Below are positions 56,403 through 64,000 of a stretch of 64,000 bases of DNA, in pieces. The translations under genes were made by a program, and so were the position numbers. The notes beneath the pieces are model-generated. The model saw nothing but the letters and a program-made list of their open reading frames with translations, searched no databases and was not told the origin of the DNA. The DNA lies in NCBI GenBank assembly GCA_946536145.1, contig CAMNEA010000002.1:1-64000 (forward strand), given 5' to 3'. Each line of letters begins with the position of its first letter. The first letter of the stretch is position 1. The DNA is from an uncultured Butyrivibrio sp. Lineage in GTDB: Bacteria > Bacillota > Clostridia > Lachnospirales > Lachnospiraceae.

Positions 56403-57695
56403 TTATCCGAGTACATTCGCTCCAAGAACCGGCACAAGTCCCAAATATCCGCAGTAGCCGTTTTCATCCAGCAGATCTTTCACATTGTAACCTGCAGGAA
56501 TCAGCACCTGCTTCTTAACTCCTTCGTCCATGAATACAATATTGTAGGAAACATCGGGGCGCGCGGCCATCGCATCAATAATATTTCGATCAAGTACAGC
56601 AGCTTTATTGGTCTCGATAACTGCAGCACCATTCTCAGGCACTTTGCTGATAAGCTCTTTAATCAGGCTGATGTATTGTTCAGATGTAAGCCTGTAAATA
56701 TCCAGATAAACAGATCTTGTATCTGCCTGGGCATTACCAAGTTCTGTGGTAGGAAGCATCTCTCCCTGCGTTGTCTTTATGATCATGACATTCTGAGGAT
56801 AGAATCCTGCCGCGTCTGTGTCCCGGCTTCCGGTATCGGAATCGTGATCCTTATCCGATGTATTCTCCTTTTTCGGAGCAGGTGACGGAATAATATCTAC
56901 TCCGGCATATGCAGGAACAATCGCTATTGTCTTAATTACATAGTCATTCTGATCAGCTAAATACTCTATCTCTCCGGCGCCTTCAGGCCATTTTTCGTAA
57001 TCCCGGTATGGATCGTCATCCTCATTATTATCGTCCTCGGGATCCCACTCATCATCGTACCAGCCTTCATCATCCCAGTTCTCTTCGTCCCAGCCTTCAC
57101 CAACATCAGGGAAATCCTCGTCGTCCTCATCATCAGGATTGTCCTCATCATCAGGATCGTCCTCATCATCGGGATTGTCCTCATCATCAGGATCGTCCTC
57201 ATCATCGGGATTGTCCTCATCATCGGGATCGTCATCGTCGGGATCGTCATCGTCGTCGGGATCGTCATCGTCATCGAAGTCTTCGTCATCGGGATATCCG
57301 CCATCATCCTCATATTCGGGCTCGTCTTCATCATCCCCGTCATCAGGATCATCATCATCGAAGTCTTCATCATCCTCATCGTCGAAGTCTTCGTCAGGAT
57401 CGTCATCGTCGCCAGGATCACCCACGTCGTCAGGGTTGTCAGGATCATCATCATCGAAGTCTTCATCATCCTGATCGTAAAATGTTTCCTCGTAATCATC
57501 ATCATCGAAGTCGCCGTCAAATTCGGTTTTATCATCCGTATCGGATTTGTCGGCATCATCCGGAGCCGTTCCCAATACGCGATAAGATGATTCCTCAGGC
57601 TTTGGTAAATCGCTTGCAAATGCCATCATCGGCGCCTGTAAAATGAGTGTTACTGCCAATGCGCCTGCCAAAACAACACCATGCTTAAATCTCAT
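56403..57695 (-). CDS. Secreted protein with a long Asp/Glu-rich repeat region
   Basis: A 430-residue protein with a signal peptide (about 1-27, ending near MMAFA). Residues about 50-240 are almost entirely Asp, Glu and Pro, in repeats such as DDEDNPDDEDDPDDEDNPDD, with Trp/Tyr near the end (GWDEENWDDEGWYDDEW). The C-terminal part (about 245-430) looks folded, with YVIKTIAIVPAYAGVDIIPS and VSYNIVFMDEGVKKQVLIPA. I know no function. The acidic tract could bind Ca2+ or other cations, or act as a spacer to the cell wall. No LPXTG anchor is seen. The DNA of the tract is a chain of short in-phase repeats likely to vary in length between strains. AAGGAGG precedes the start. Confidence 0.8.
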   Translation of the reverse strand: MRFKHGVVLAGALAVTLILQAPMMAFASDLPKPEESSYRVLGTAPDDADKSDTDDKTEFDGDFDDDDYEETFYDQDDEDFDDDDPDNPDDVGDPGDDDDPDEDFDDEDDEDFDDDDPDDGDDEDEPEYEDDGGYPDDEDFDDDDDPDDDDDPDDDDPDDEDNPDDEDDPDDEDNPDDEDDPDDEDNPDDEDDEDFPDVGEGWDEENWDDEGWYDDEWDPEDDNNEDDDPYRDYEKWPEGAGEIEYLADQNDYVIKTIAIVPAYAGVDIIPSPAPKKENTSDKDHDSDTGSRDTDAAGFYPQNVMIIKTTQGEMLPTTELGNAQADTRSVYLDIYRLTSEQYISLIKELISKVPENGAAVIETNKAAVLDRNIIDAMAARPDVSYNIVFMDEGVKKQVLIPAGYNVKDLLDENGYCGYLGLVPVLGANVLG

Positions 57696-57781
57696 AAAGG
57701 CCTCCTTGTCTGATCAGCTGCACTACATATTAATTCTAGTTCTGATAAGAAGTATAATCAAGTTAATTAATTCTAAACTTG

Positions 57782-57910
57782 ATGAGTCAAAGGGGACGCT
57801 ACAGTTCAGAGTCAAAGGGGACGTTACAGATTGACTCATTTTGTTTCTCAAAATGAGTCAATCTGTAACGTCCCCTTTGACTCTGAACTGTAACGTCCCC
57901 TTTGACTCAT
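57782..57910. repeat. 60-bp-arm palindrome with GGGGACGTTACAG units
   Basis: Arms 57782-57841 and 57851-57910 are reverse complements over 60 bases with one mismatch, around the loop TGTTTCTCA. Each arm holds two direct units of the type AGTCAAAGGGGACGTTACAG. This is the same architecture as the element at 1885-2005, with diverged flanks (TCAAAGG against TCAATGG). Unlike that one, it lies between two genes of the same direction. Confidence 0.85.
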
Positions 57911-57937
57911 GACTCGCCCTTTGGCTTGACTTTAACC

Positions 57938-58576
57938 TTAATCGAATATATCCTCACCAAATCTGACTCTGCAGTGTGCCTTGATGGCTTCTACGCACTT
58001 CTCAAAGCCGAGCTTGCTGCTGTCGATGCAAAGATCATAGTTCATGGCATCTGTCCATTTCTGGCCGGTGTGATGCTCATAGTACTCTGCCCGGTACTTG
58101 TCCTCTTTTGCAATATATTTCTCAAGCTCATCTTCCGGAAGGCTCTTGACTTTAGCTGCCTGCTCCATAAGAAAGTCATGCGGCGCGTGGACAAAGACGC
58201 TGAGTACATTGTCGTAGTCCTTAAGGACAAAATCGGCTGCCCTGCCTACAATTACACAGCTTGTTGTCTCTGCCAGTTTCTTGAGAACCTTGGCCTGAAA
58301 GTTAAAAAGATTGGCCTCGGAAGTATATTCCTTACTCTCAGGTCCGATTATTTCACCCTTGTAGACATTGATCTGCTTTCTGAAGAATCCGCTCTTTCTG
58401 CACCTCTCGTCAGTCTCAAGAAAGAGGCTCTCGTTGATCCCACTCTCCTCAGATGCGAGCTTTATCAGCTCGTGGTCATAGTAGTGGATGCCCAGGTCAT
58501 TGGCCAGCATCTCACCCACAGTCCTTCCGCCGCTTCCGTACTGACGCGCAATCGTAATGACAATATTCCTCTTCAT
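57938..58576 (-). CDS. Cytidylate kinase-like protein
   Basis: A 212-residue P-loop protein of the 'cytidylate kinase-like' family common in Firmicutes. The opening IVITIARQYGSGGRTVGEML is the characteristic phosphate-binding loop (RxYGSGGR). YYDHELIKLASEESGI and VGRAADFVLKDYDNVLSVFV follow. It differs from true Cmk, and the phosphate acceptor is not established. A nucleotide kinase role is inferred only from the fold. It lies between the repeat at 57.8 kb and the liv operon, from which it is separated by about 95 bases containing a probable terminator. Confidence 0.85.
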   Translation of the reverse strand: MKRNIVITIARQYGSGGRTVGEMLANDLGIHYYDHELIKLASEESGINESLFLETDERCRKSGFFRKQINVYKGEIIGPESKEYTSEANLFNFQAKVLKKLAETTSCVIVGRAADFVLKDYDNVLSVFVHAPHDFLMEQAAKVKSLPEDELEKYIAKEDKYRAEYYEHHTGQKWTDAMNYDLCIDSSKLGFEKCVEAIKAHCRVRFGEDIFD

Positions 58577-58638
58577 GATTCCTCCTGCTTAGAATTTTAT
58601 CGATAGAACATCTTTTGCATTCATAACCCGGCAAAACA

Positions 58639-58662
58639 CTGTCACCGGTAACAGGTGCACAG
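58639..58662 (-). terminator. Probable terminator of the liv operon
   Basis: On the minus strand CTGTGCACC and GGTGACAG pair (58662 to 58639) with one bulge, and TGTTTTG follows. The T tract is short, so termination may be partial and the cytidylate-kinase-like gene may be read through. Confidence 0.45.
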
Positions 58663-58672
58663 GCCAGATACA

Positions 58673-59386
58673 TTACTCACCCAGATATGCCTTCCTGATC
58701 GCTTCATCGTTTAGAAGCTCTCCGGCATCACCTTCCTTGGCAATGCTGCCGGTTTCAAGCACATAGGCTCTGCTTGCGATCGACAGTGCCTTCTTGGCGT
58801 TCTGCTCAACAAGAAGTACTGTGACGCCGTCCTTGTTGACATCCTCGATGATACTGAAGATCTCATTTACAAAGATGGGTGAAAGTCCCATCGAAGGCTC
58901 GTCCATCAGGATGAGCTCGGGATGTGACATGAGAGCTCTGCCCATGGCGAGCATCTGCTGCTCACCGCCGCTTAGCGTACCTGCAAGCTGGTTCTTTCTC
59001 TCCTCGAGCCTTGGAAATCTCCTATAGACATTTTCTATGGTTGCCTCCATCTCGCTCTTGTCTTTCCTGGTGTAGGCCCCCATACGAAGGTTCTGCAGAA
59101 CAGTCATCTCGGCAAAAACTCTTCTTCCCTCAGGAACCTGAGCCATACCAAGTCCTACAATCTTGTGGTTGGGAGTCCTTGTGAGCTCGTGTCCCTTGTA
59201 AATGATCTCGCCGCCATCAGCGTTTATAAGCCCTGAGAGAGTGTGAAGGGTCGTGGTCTTGCCCGCTCCGTTGGCGCCTATAAGTGCTACGATCTCTCCC
59301 TTGTCAACATGAAAAGATATCCCCTTCAGCGCCTGAATGACACCGTAATATACGCTTAAATTCTTAACCTCTAAAATTGGTTCCAT
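58673..59386 (-). CDS. livF: Branched-chain amino acid ABC transporter ATPase LivF
   Basis: A 237-residue ATPase of the high-affinity leucine/isoleucine/valine importer. Walker A is LIGANGAGKTTTLHTLSGLI, the signature is GTLSGGEQQMLAMGRALMS and Walker B is ELILMDEPSMGLSP. The short length and the motif MGLSPIFVNEIFSII identify the LivF type. It is last in livKHMGF, 18 bases after livG. Confidence 0.95.
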   Translation of the reverse strand: MEPILEVKNLSVYYGVIQALKGISFHVDKGEIVALIGANGAGKTTTLHTLSGLINADGGEIIYKGHELTRTPNHKIVGLGMAQVPEGRRVFAEMTVLQNLRMGAYTRKDKSEMEATIENVYRRFPRLEERKNQLAGTLSGGEQQMLAMGRALMSHPELILMDEPSMGLSPIFVNEIFSIIEDVNKDGVTVLLVEQNAKKALSIASRAYVLETGSIAKEGDAGELLNDEAIRKAYLGE

Positions 59387-59404
59387 AAAATACCTCTTAA
59401 ATAT

Positions 59405-60163
59405 TTACTCTCCAAGATAAGCAGTGATGACCTCAGGATCAGCCAGTACCTGCCTGGTCTCACCCTGACAGAGGACACGACCGAAATTAAGGACTGTCAG
59501 CTTCTCACATATACCTGACACCAGCTTCATGTCATGCTCGATGAGAAGGATCGTCATATCAAATTCCTTCCTCACCAGCGCGATAGTGTCCATCAGCTCC
59601 CCTGTCTCGTTGGGGTTCATTCCTGCCGCAGGCTCATCGAGGAGCAGGAGCTTGGGATTTGTCGCCATGGCCCTTGCAATCTCGAGCTTTCTCTGTTTGC
59701 CGTAGGGGAGATTGGAAGCATTGGTCTCGATCTCACCATCGAGGTCGAACACCTTCAGAAGCCTCTCAGCCTCGTCATCCATCTCTTTTTCAATCTTTTT
59801 GTACTTGCCGAGATGAAGAATGCCCTCAATCGAGCTGTATTTATATCTCTCGGCAAGTCCGACCTTGACGTTGTCAAGCACAGACATGTTCTTAAAGAGC
59901 CTGATATTCTGGAAGGTTCTTGCTATTCCGGCATGGTTTATCTCAATGGTACTCTTTCTGGTGATATCCTCACCGTCAAGCCTTATGATGCCCTCGTTTG
60001 GTTTGTACACACCGGTAAGAAGGTTAAAGACCGTGGTCTTGCCCGCGCCGTTTGGTCCGATAAGGCCGTACAGTTCTCCCTTTTCAATAGTTATATTAAA
60101 ATTGTCAACGGCTCTTAGTCCGCCGAAAGAAATACACAGATTATTAACGTCCAGTAGTGCCAT
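59405..60163 (-). CDS. livG: Branched-chain amino acid ABC transporter ATPase LivG
   Basis: A 252-residue ATPase partner of LivF. Walker A is LIGPNGAGKTTVFNLLTGVY, followed by GIARTFQNIRLFKNMSVLDN, typical of LivG. The signature region is ASNLPYGKQRKLEIARAMAT and Walker B is KLLLLDEPAAGMNP. It starts directly at the livM stop. Confidence 0.95.
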   Translation of the reverse strand: MALLDVNNLCISFGGLRAVDNFNITIEKGELYGLIGPNGAGKTTVFNLLTGVYKPNEGIIRLDGEDITRKSTIEINHAGIARTFQNIRLFKNMSVLDNVKVGLAERYKYSSIEGILHLGKYKKIEKEMDDEAERLLKVFDLDGEIETNASNLPYGKQRKLEIARAMATNPKLLLLDEPAAGMNPNETGELMDTIALVRKEFDMTILLIEHDMKLVSGICEKLTVLNFGRVLCQGETRQVLADPEVITAYLGE

Positions 60164-61207
60164 TTAAGCCGCCTTTCTTCGTCCAGCGCCAATGCGTCCG
60201 AAAGTTCTCTTTCGCCACTCAATAACCTTGGGTGACCAGTTGACGATCATCATAACGATCAGCACTATTGAATAGATGAGCATTCTGTATGTACTAAATC
60301 CGCGAAGCAGCTCCGGAAGCAGATACAGTATGCAGGCTGCGATAACGCTGCCCCTGATGTTGCCGATTCCTCCGAGGACCACATATACCAGTATCATAAT
60401 TGATGCGTTGTAACCAAAATACTGTGAGGACGCGGTAAGTGTAGTGATATTGTGAGAGAACAGAACTCCCGCAGCGCCTGCTATTGCCGCAGAGATTGTA
60501 AATGCCATCATCTTGTAGCTTGTCACATTGATTCCGGTGGCTTCGGCCGCGATATAGTTGTCACGGATTGCCATGATCGCCCTGCCATCCCTGGAATTGA
60601 CCAGATTCTGTACCACAAAAAGAGATATGAGAAGCAGTACTATTCCTATAGTGAAATTGGCATCATGGGGTGTTCCCGTTATTCCCATGGCTCCGTTTAC
60701 GATGGTATCTCCGCCGTCCATATTCAGTTCCATCGCACTCTTCATCGAGAAATGAAGTCCCTTGGCATCGATCCCCACATAAAAAGCATTGATGACGTTC
60801 TTGATAATCTCACCAAAAGCCAGGGTCACGATCGCAAGGTAGTCGCCCTTGAGCCTCAGTACCGGAATACCAATAAGAAAGCCAAAGAGCGCTGCAGATG
60901 CTATTCCGATCAGAAGCGCGATTATGAACCTCGGCGCTGCCGGAAGACTTTCCGATGTAGCCCTTGAAAAGAATGCGCTCGTAAAAGCTCCGATGCACAT
61001 AAAGCCGCAGTGGCCGATACTCAGTTCTCCAAGGATCCCGACGCACAGATTCAGGGCGACTGCTATGATAGCATAATATGTCATCGGCACCAGAAGTCCC
61101 TTCATGTGGCTGGAGAGATTGCCCGTCAGCATCAGGATCTCAAGTATGATATATGCTGCAATTACTATTGCATAAGTGATCAGATTGTTCTTTGTCTGTT
61201 TCTTCAT
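60164..61207 (-). CDS. livM: Branched-chain amino acid ABC transporter permease LivM
   Basis: A 347-residue permease with about nine hydrophobic segments. NLCVGILGELSIGHCGFMCIGAF is the LivM signature, and GDYLAIVTLAFGEIIKNVIN and GAAGVLFSHNITTLTASSQYFGYNASIM also agree. It pairs with LivH to form the channel. It lies 14 bases after livH. Confidence 0.94.
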   Translation of the reverse strand: MKKQTKNNLITYAIVIAAYIILEILMLTGNLSSHMKGLLVPMTYYAIIAVALNLCVGILGELSIGHCGFMCIGAFTSAFFSRATSESLPAAPRFIIALLIGIASAALFGFLIGIPVLRLKGDYLAIVTLAFGEIIKNVINAFYVGIDAKGLHFSMKSAMELNMDGGDTIVNGAMGITGTPHDANFTIGIVLLLISLFVVQNLVNSRDGRAIMAIRDNYIAAEATGINVTSYKMMAFTISAAIAGAAGVLFSHNITTLTASSQYFGYNASIMILVYVVLGGIGNIRGSVIAACILYLLPELLRGFSTYRMLIYSIVLIVMMIVNWSPKVIEWRKRTFGRIGAGRRKAA

Positions 61208-61221
61208 AAATCATCTCCGTA

Positions 61222-62106
61222 TTATACTTTTTCCTGTATCTGTTTTCCGAGTATTCCGGTCGGTTTCACAAGAAGAACCACAACCAGGATTCCAAACACA
61301 ATGGCATCCGCAAGCTGCGACGAGATATAGGTCTTGGACAGTATCTCTACAATGCCGAGTACAAGTCCTCCTATCATTGCTCCCGGGATCGATCCGATGC
61401 CTCCCAGAACCGCTGCGACGAATGCCTTGATTCCGGGCATTGCTCCCGTATAGGGTGAGAGCGAGGGATAAGCCGAGCAAAGAAGCGCACCTGCCACAGC
61501 TGCCAGTGATGAGCCGATGGCAAAGGTAAGAGCTATCGTCCTGTTTACATTAATGCCCATGAGAGTTGCTGCTCCCTTGTCCTCAGAAGCTGCCAGCATT
61601 GCCTGCCCCTGTCTGGTCTTATTGATAAAGAGCTGAAGCACCACCAGGATAACTACGCTCACGACTATCGTAACAATAGTTACGCCCTGAATCTTAAGCT
61701 GGCCATCCGCAAAACTAAGGCCCTCCCACTTTACTACAGATGAGAATGATTTAATGTCAGCGCCATAGATAAGCAGAGCAATATTCTCAAGAAGATAGCT
61801 CACACCGATCGCAGTGATCAGTACCGCAAGTGGTGACGCAGCACCCCGCAGAGGTCTGTACGCAACAAATTCAGTTGTAACTCCAAGAAGAGTACACAGG
61901 ATGATCGCCACAATTATACCCACAACAGAATTGCCCGAAAGAGCAGCACTCACCGAGAAAATAATGTAGCATCCCACCATGATAAAATCGCCGTGAGCGA
62001 AATTCAGCATCTTGGCAATTCCATATACCATGGTATACCCCAGCGCTATTATTGCATAAATACTTCCCAGACTGAGCCCGTTAATGAGATAGGTCAAAAA
62101 ACTCAT
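61222..62106 (-). CDS. livH: Branched-chain amino acid ABC transporter permease LivH
   Basis: A 294-residue permease with about eight membrane helices. GLSLGSIYAIIALGYTMVYG and MLNFAHGDFIMVGCYI at the start are diagnostic of LivH, and the C-terminal GIGSIPGAMIGGLVLGIVEIL agrees. It follows livK after a 120-base gap with a hairpin, a common arrangement that gives more binding protein than permease. Confidence 0.95.
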   Translation of the reverse strand: MSFLTYLINGLSLGSIYAIIALGYTMVYGIAKMLNFAHGDFIMVGCYIIFSVSAALSGNSVVGIIVAIILCTLLGVTTEFVAYRPLRGAASPLAVLITAIGVSYLLENIALLIYGADIKSFSSVVKWEGLSFADGQLKIQGVTIVTIVVSVVILVVLQLFINKTRQGQAMLAASEDKGAATLMGINVNRTIALTFAIGSSLAAVAGALLCSAYPSLSPYTGAMPGIKAFVAAVLGGIGSIPGAMIGGLVLGIVEILSKTYISSQLADAIVFGILVVVLLVKPTGILGKQIQEKV

Positions 62107-62140
62107 CCTGCACCTCCATTAGTTCTTAATAATGCGATAA

Positions 62141-62168
62141 CGAGGGATACCTTTGACAGCATCCCTCG
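62141..62168 (-). terminator. Attenuating hairpin between livK and livH
   Basis: CGAGGGAT (62141-62148) pairs with ATCCCTCG (62161-62168) in the livK-livH gap. There is no long T tract, so it likely gives partial termination or stabilises the livK 3' end. Confidence 0.55.
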
Positions 62169-62226
62169 CTGAAATCTGTAATCTTTATCTTAAATTATAA
62201 TCCAAAACTCCGCATAATTACATCAA

Positions 62227-63423
62227 TTAGTTGGAAACGTAAGCACCGTCCTTGATAACTACTGCCTTAGGCTCCTTGTTAGGCTCTCCTGATGCCTCCC
62301 ATGTCATCTTGGCTGATGTAAGTCCTGATGCCTCGATCTGTGTCATGGCACCCTTTAAAGCTTCGCAGAGATCTGATACGCTCATGTCAGCTGTTGCTCC
62401 TGACTTCTCAATGGCAGCCTTGATGATATAAACTGCGTCATATGCATCTGCCGCGAACTGGTTGGGAGTCTCACCAAACTTGTCATTGTACTGCTTAACA
62501 AAGTTTACTGTAAGATCATCCTTGGCATCAGCTGCGAAAGGTGTAAGAAGCATTACGCCCTCAGCGAGTGATGTATCGAAGTTCTCAACTGTAAGGATAC
62601 CATCCAAACCGTCAACGCCGAAGAATGTGGGAGCATATCCCATTGTGTTGGCCTGTGTAAGGATGAGTGCTGCATCTGAGTAATAAATAGGAAGGAATAC
62701 AAGATCAGCGCCTGCATCCTTGGCCTTCTGAAGCTGAACAGAGAAGTCTGTGTTGTTGTCCTGTGTGTAAGCCTCGGCAGAAACGATCTCATAGTTCTTG
62801 CCCTCGGACTCCTGAACAAATTTCTGGTAGATACCTGATGAGTAAACATCTGAGCTGTCATAGATGATGCCAACCTTGGTAGCCAGGTTGTTGTCATTTA
62901 TATACTGAGCTGAAGCGATTCCCTGGTTGGGGTCTGAGAAACATACACGGAATACGTTGTCATATTTTACACAGTCCTCAGCAGATCCCGAAGGTGTGAG
63001 CTGGAACATGTTGTCACTCTTGGTATTCTCTGAAACAGCGATAGAGCATGCTGATGTTGTCGATCCAACAAGGATCTGCATTCCCCAGTCCTTAAGGGTA
63101 TTGTAAGCGTTGACTGACTTCTCTGCATTGAGCTCATCGTCCTCGCTCTTGTACTCGATCATTGTACCATTTATTCCGCCTGCCGCGTTGATCTCATCAA
63201 CAGCGATCTGTGCGCCGTTCTTAACAGCATTGCCGTAAGCTGCAGCCGCACCTGTGAAAGGTCCTATAGCACCGATTTTGAAAACAGATCCGCCGGAAGA
63301 AGATCCCGCATCACTTCCCTCTGCCCCCGAGCCTGAAGGTGCTGCATCGCCGCATCCTGCAAGCATGGAAACAACCATAGCGGAAGCAAGCACAGCGCTG
63401 AATACTCTCTTAAACTTATTCAT
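62227..63423 (-). CDS. livK: Branched-chain amino acid binding lipoprotein
   Basis: A 398-residue periplasmic-binding-type lipoprotein from the preferred start at 63423, which has GAGGAGG upstream; a frame from 63459 does not. The signal ends in LAGC (Cys24), then a Gly/Ser linker. The Peripla_BP_6 domain has FKIGAIGPFTGAAAAYGNAV, QILVGSTTSACSIAVSE and DAYDAVYIIKAA. Specificity for Leu/Ile/Val is by family and operon. TTGTATACAA lies 27 bases before the start. Confidence 0.94.
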   Translation of the reverse strand: MNKFKRVFSAVLASAMVVSMLAGCGDAAPSGSGAEGSDAGSSSGGSVFKIGAIGPFTGAAAAYGNAVKNGAQIAVDEINAAGGINGTMIEYKSEDDELNAEKSVNAYNTLKDWGMQILVGSTTSACSIAVSENTKSDNMFQLTPSGSAEDCVKYDNVFRVCFSDPNQGIASAQYINDNNLATKVGIIYDSSDVYSSGIYQKFVQESEGKNYEIVSAEAYTQDNNTDFSVQLQKAKDAGADLVFLPIYYSDAALILTQANTMGYAPTFFGVDGLDGILTVENFDTSLAEGVMLLTPFAADAKDDLTVNFVKQYNDKFGETPNQFAADAYDAVYIIKAAIEKSGATADMSVSDLCEALKGAMTQIEASGLTSAKMTWEASGEPNKEPKAVVIKDGAYVSN

Positions 63424-63449
63424 AATACTTTTCCTCCTCAAATGTATTT

Positions 63450-63459
63450 TTGTATACAA
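63450..63459 (-). promoter_or_regulatory. Shared TTGTATACAA palindrome upstream of livK
   Basis: This is the same 10-bp palindrome, followed by AAAAATAC, as found upstream of asnB and amtB. Here it lies 27 bases before the livK start. With TTAACT 16-17 bases further up it could itself be an extended -10 (TG-TATACA). A TTGACT about 40 bases further upstream is another promoter candidate. Confidence 0.45.
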
Positions 63460-63510
63460 TTATTACTTACTAAGTTAAGTCTAATTATAAAAAAAGTCAA
63501 TACTTTAAAG

Positions 63511-63539
63511 CGAAAAAGAATGTCGCAAGCGACATTCTT
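63511..63539 (-). terminator. Terminator after the membrane protein at the right edge
   Basis: AAGAATGTCG (63516-63525) pairs perfectly with CGACATTCTT (63530-63539), and the minus strand then has five T. It ends the partial gene to the right and separates it from livK. Confidence 0.7.
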
Positions 63540-63564
63540 CCTCAAAATATATGAAATAATCAGT

Positions 63565-64000
63565 TTAATAGTCACTCTCTGCCTTGTGGAGCATCTTGGC
63601 CTCCTGGATCTTGTCATTGACATCGGCAAGAAACTGATGATTGTCAGGATCAGAGATAAACTCCATAAAGTCTGATGCCTCTTTTACCGTGAGCTTCTGT
63701 CTGCCGGTAAGATACTCCATGATCTCTTCGCTGGTCTTGCCCTCTGTGATGAATCTGTCGACTATATCAAAGAGAACCATAAACCTGCGCATGCGTACCC
63801 TGGCATTGATCTGATGAAGTTCAAATATAATGGAAACAACGATGATGACTGAAATCATAGAAAGAAGCAGAAAGGGGATGCCATAAAGAAACATGCCGGC
63901 CCTCAGATTAAGAACCCCGGCAAGCAGCCCGGATATGGAAAAAATAACCATGGAACTAATAAGAACAAATAACCTTGCCTTATTCCTGGCCTTGCTGGTC
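63565..64000 (-). CDS. Membrane protein of unknown function, cut by the window edge
   Basis: The C-terminal 144 or so residues of a minus-strand protein are seen. An internal Met at 63951 would begin a 128-residue form, but the frame stays open without a stop to the window edge (preceding codons read ARLFVLISS). This completes a membrane helix with the following VIFSISGLLAGVL, so the true start probably lies outside. A second helix (MFLYGIPFLLLSMISVIIVVSIIF) follows, then a cytoplasmic helical tail with KTSEEIMEYLTGRQKLTVKEASDFMEFI. I recognise no family. Confidence 0.6.
   Translation of the reverse strand, partial: TSKARNKARLFVLISSMVIFSISGLLAGVLNLRAGMFLYGIPFLLLSMISVIIVVSIIFELHQINARVRMRRFMVLFDIVDRFITEGKTSEEIMEYLTGRQKLTVKEASDFMEFISDPDNHQFLADVNDKIQEAKMLHKAESDY

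Noticed and set aside
57008..57646. Plus-strand and alternative-frame ORFs rich in His/Arg/Ser or Met/Thr over the Asp-rich gene
   Set aside because: They are shadows of the GAY-rich Asp/Glu codons on the other strand. Only the minus-strand frame has a signal peptide and a ribosome site.

Overview
The window looks like the chromosome of an anaerobic Firmicute of the Lachnospiraceae, probably Butyrivibrio or a relative. This is inference from gene content: Gram-positive lipoprotein signals (LAGC, VTSC), an anaerobic cbi-type cobalamin pathway, LL-diaminopimelate aminotransferase, type III glutamine synthetase, a ParA gene paired with a small DUF6465-like protein, and many GGDEF/HD-GYP regulators. 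Almost every gene from about 2 kb onward lies on the minus strand. The exceptions are putP, a 94-residue unknown and a 58-residue peptide near the left end. I see no rRNA, tRNA, CRISPR array, phage or transposase gene.

Layout, left to right. (1) 0-5 kb: putP, a ParA/DUF6465-like pair, the 94-residue protein, a very short gene with a double-glycine leader (candidate secreted peptide or bacteriocin), and a lone cyclic-nucleotide-binding domain. (2) 4.9-7.7 kb: a probable operon of a condensation-fold acyltransferase, a GNAT-like protein and a coiled-coil protein. (3) 7.7-16.6 kb: two HD-GYP proteins around a 1411-residue hybrid histidine kinase; one HD-GYP protein carries Tyr-Asp where the metal-binding His-Asp pair should be. 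(4) 16.7-36.2 kb: a cobalamin riboswitch with terminator, then cbiK (lipoprotein form), a BtuF/C/D-like ABC transporter, cbiP, cobT, cobU, cobS, cbiB, cobD, cbiC, cbiD, cbiF, cbiG, cbiH, a cbiJ-cbiE-cbiT fusion, cbiA and a cysteine-rich small protein. cbiL, the uroporphyrinogen III methyltransferase and a corrinoid adenosyltransferase are not in the window. (5) 36.2-38.0 kb: a GGDEF protein. (6) 38.8-56.3 kb: a nitrogen-assimilation region. asnB, glnN, gltB, gltD, dapL, a short glnA-like gene and an ANTAR-domain gene form one head-to-tail series, followed by purF and an ammonium transporter fused to a PII protein. (7) 56.4-63.4 kb: an Asp-rich secreted protein, a cytidylate-kinase-like protein and a complete branched-chain amino acid transporter (livKHMGF). 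(8) The right edge cuts a membrane protein.

The most informative regulatory observation is in the leaders of asnB and amtB-PII. Each has a near-consensus sigma-A promoter with a 17-bp spacer, followed within a few bases by the same RNA stem-loop (stem AAGAC/GUCUU, hexaloop AAAGGC), which overlaps an intrinsic terminator. ANTAR proteins bind hexaloops with A at position 1 and G at position 4, and the last gene of the asnB series encodes an ANTAR protein with a degenerate receiver. This suggests a self-contained nitrogen antitermination circuit, although I found only one of the usual two ANTAR hairpins.

Intergenic DNA is rich in structured repeats: a multi-hairpin family with about six copies, two double-unit GGGGACGTTACAG palindromes, a 34-bp perfect stem inside a roughly 190-bp palindrome between gltB and gltD, an 84-bp-period hairpin array, and a 74-bp-period array upstream of purF.
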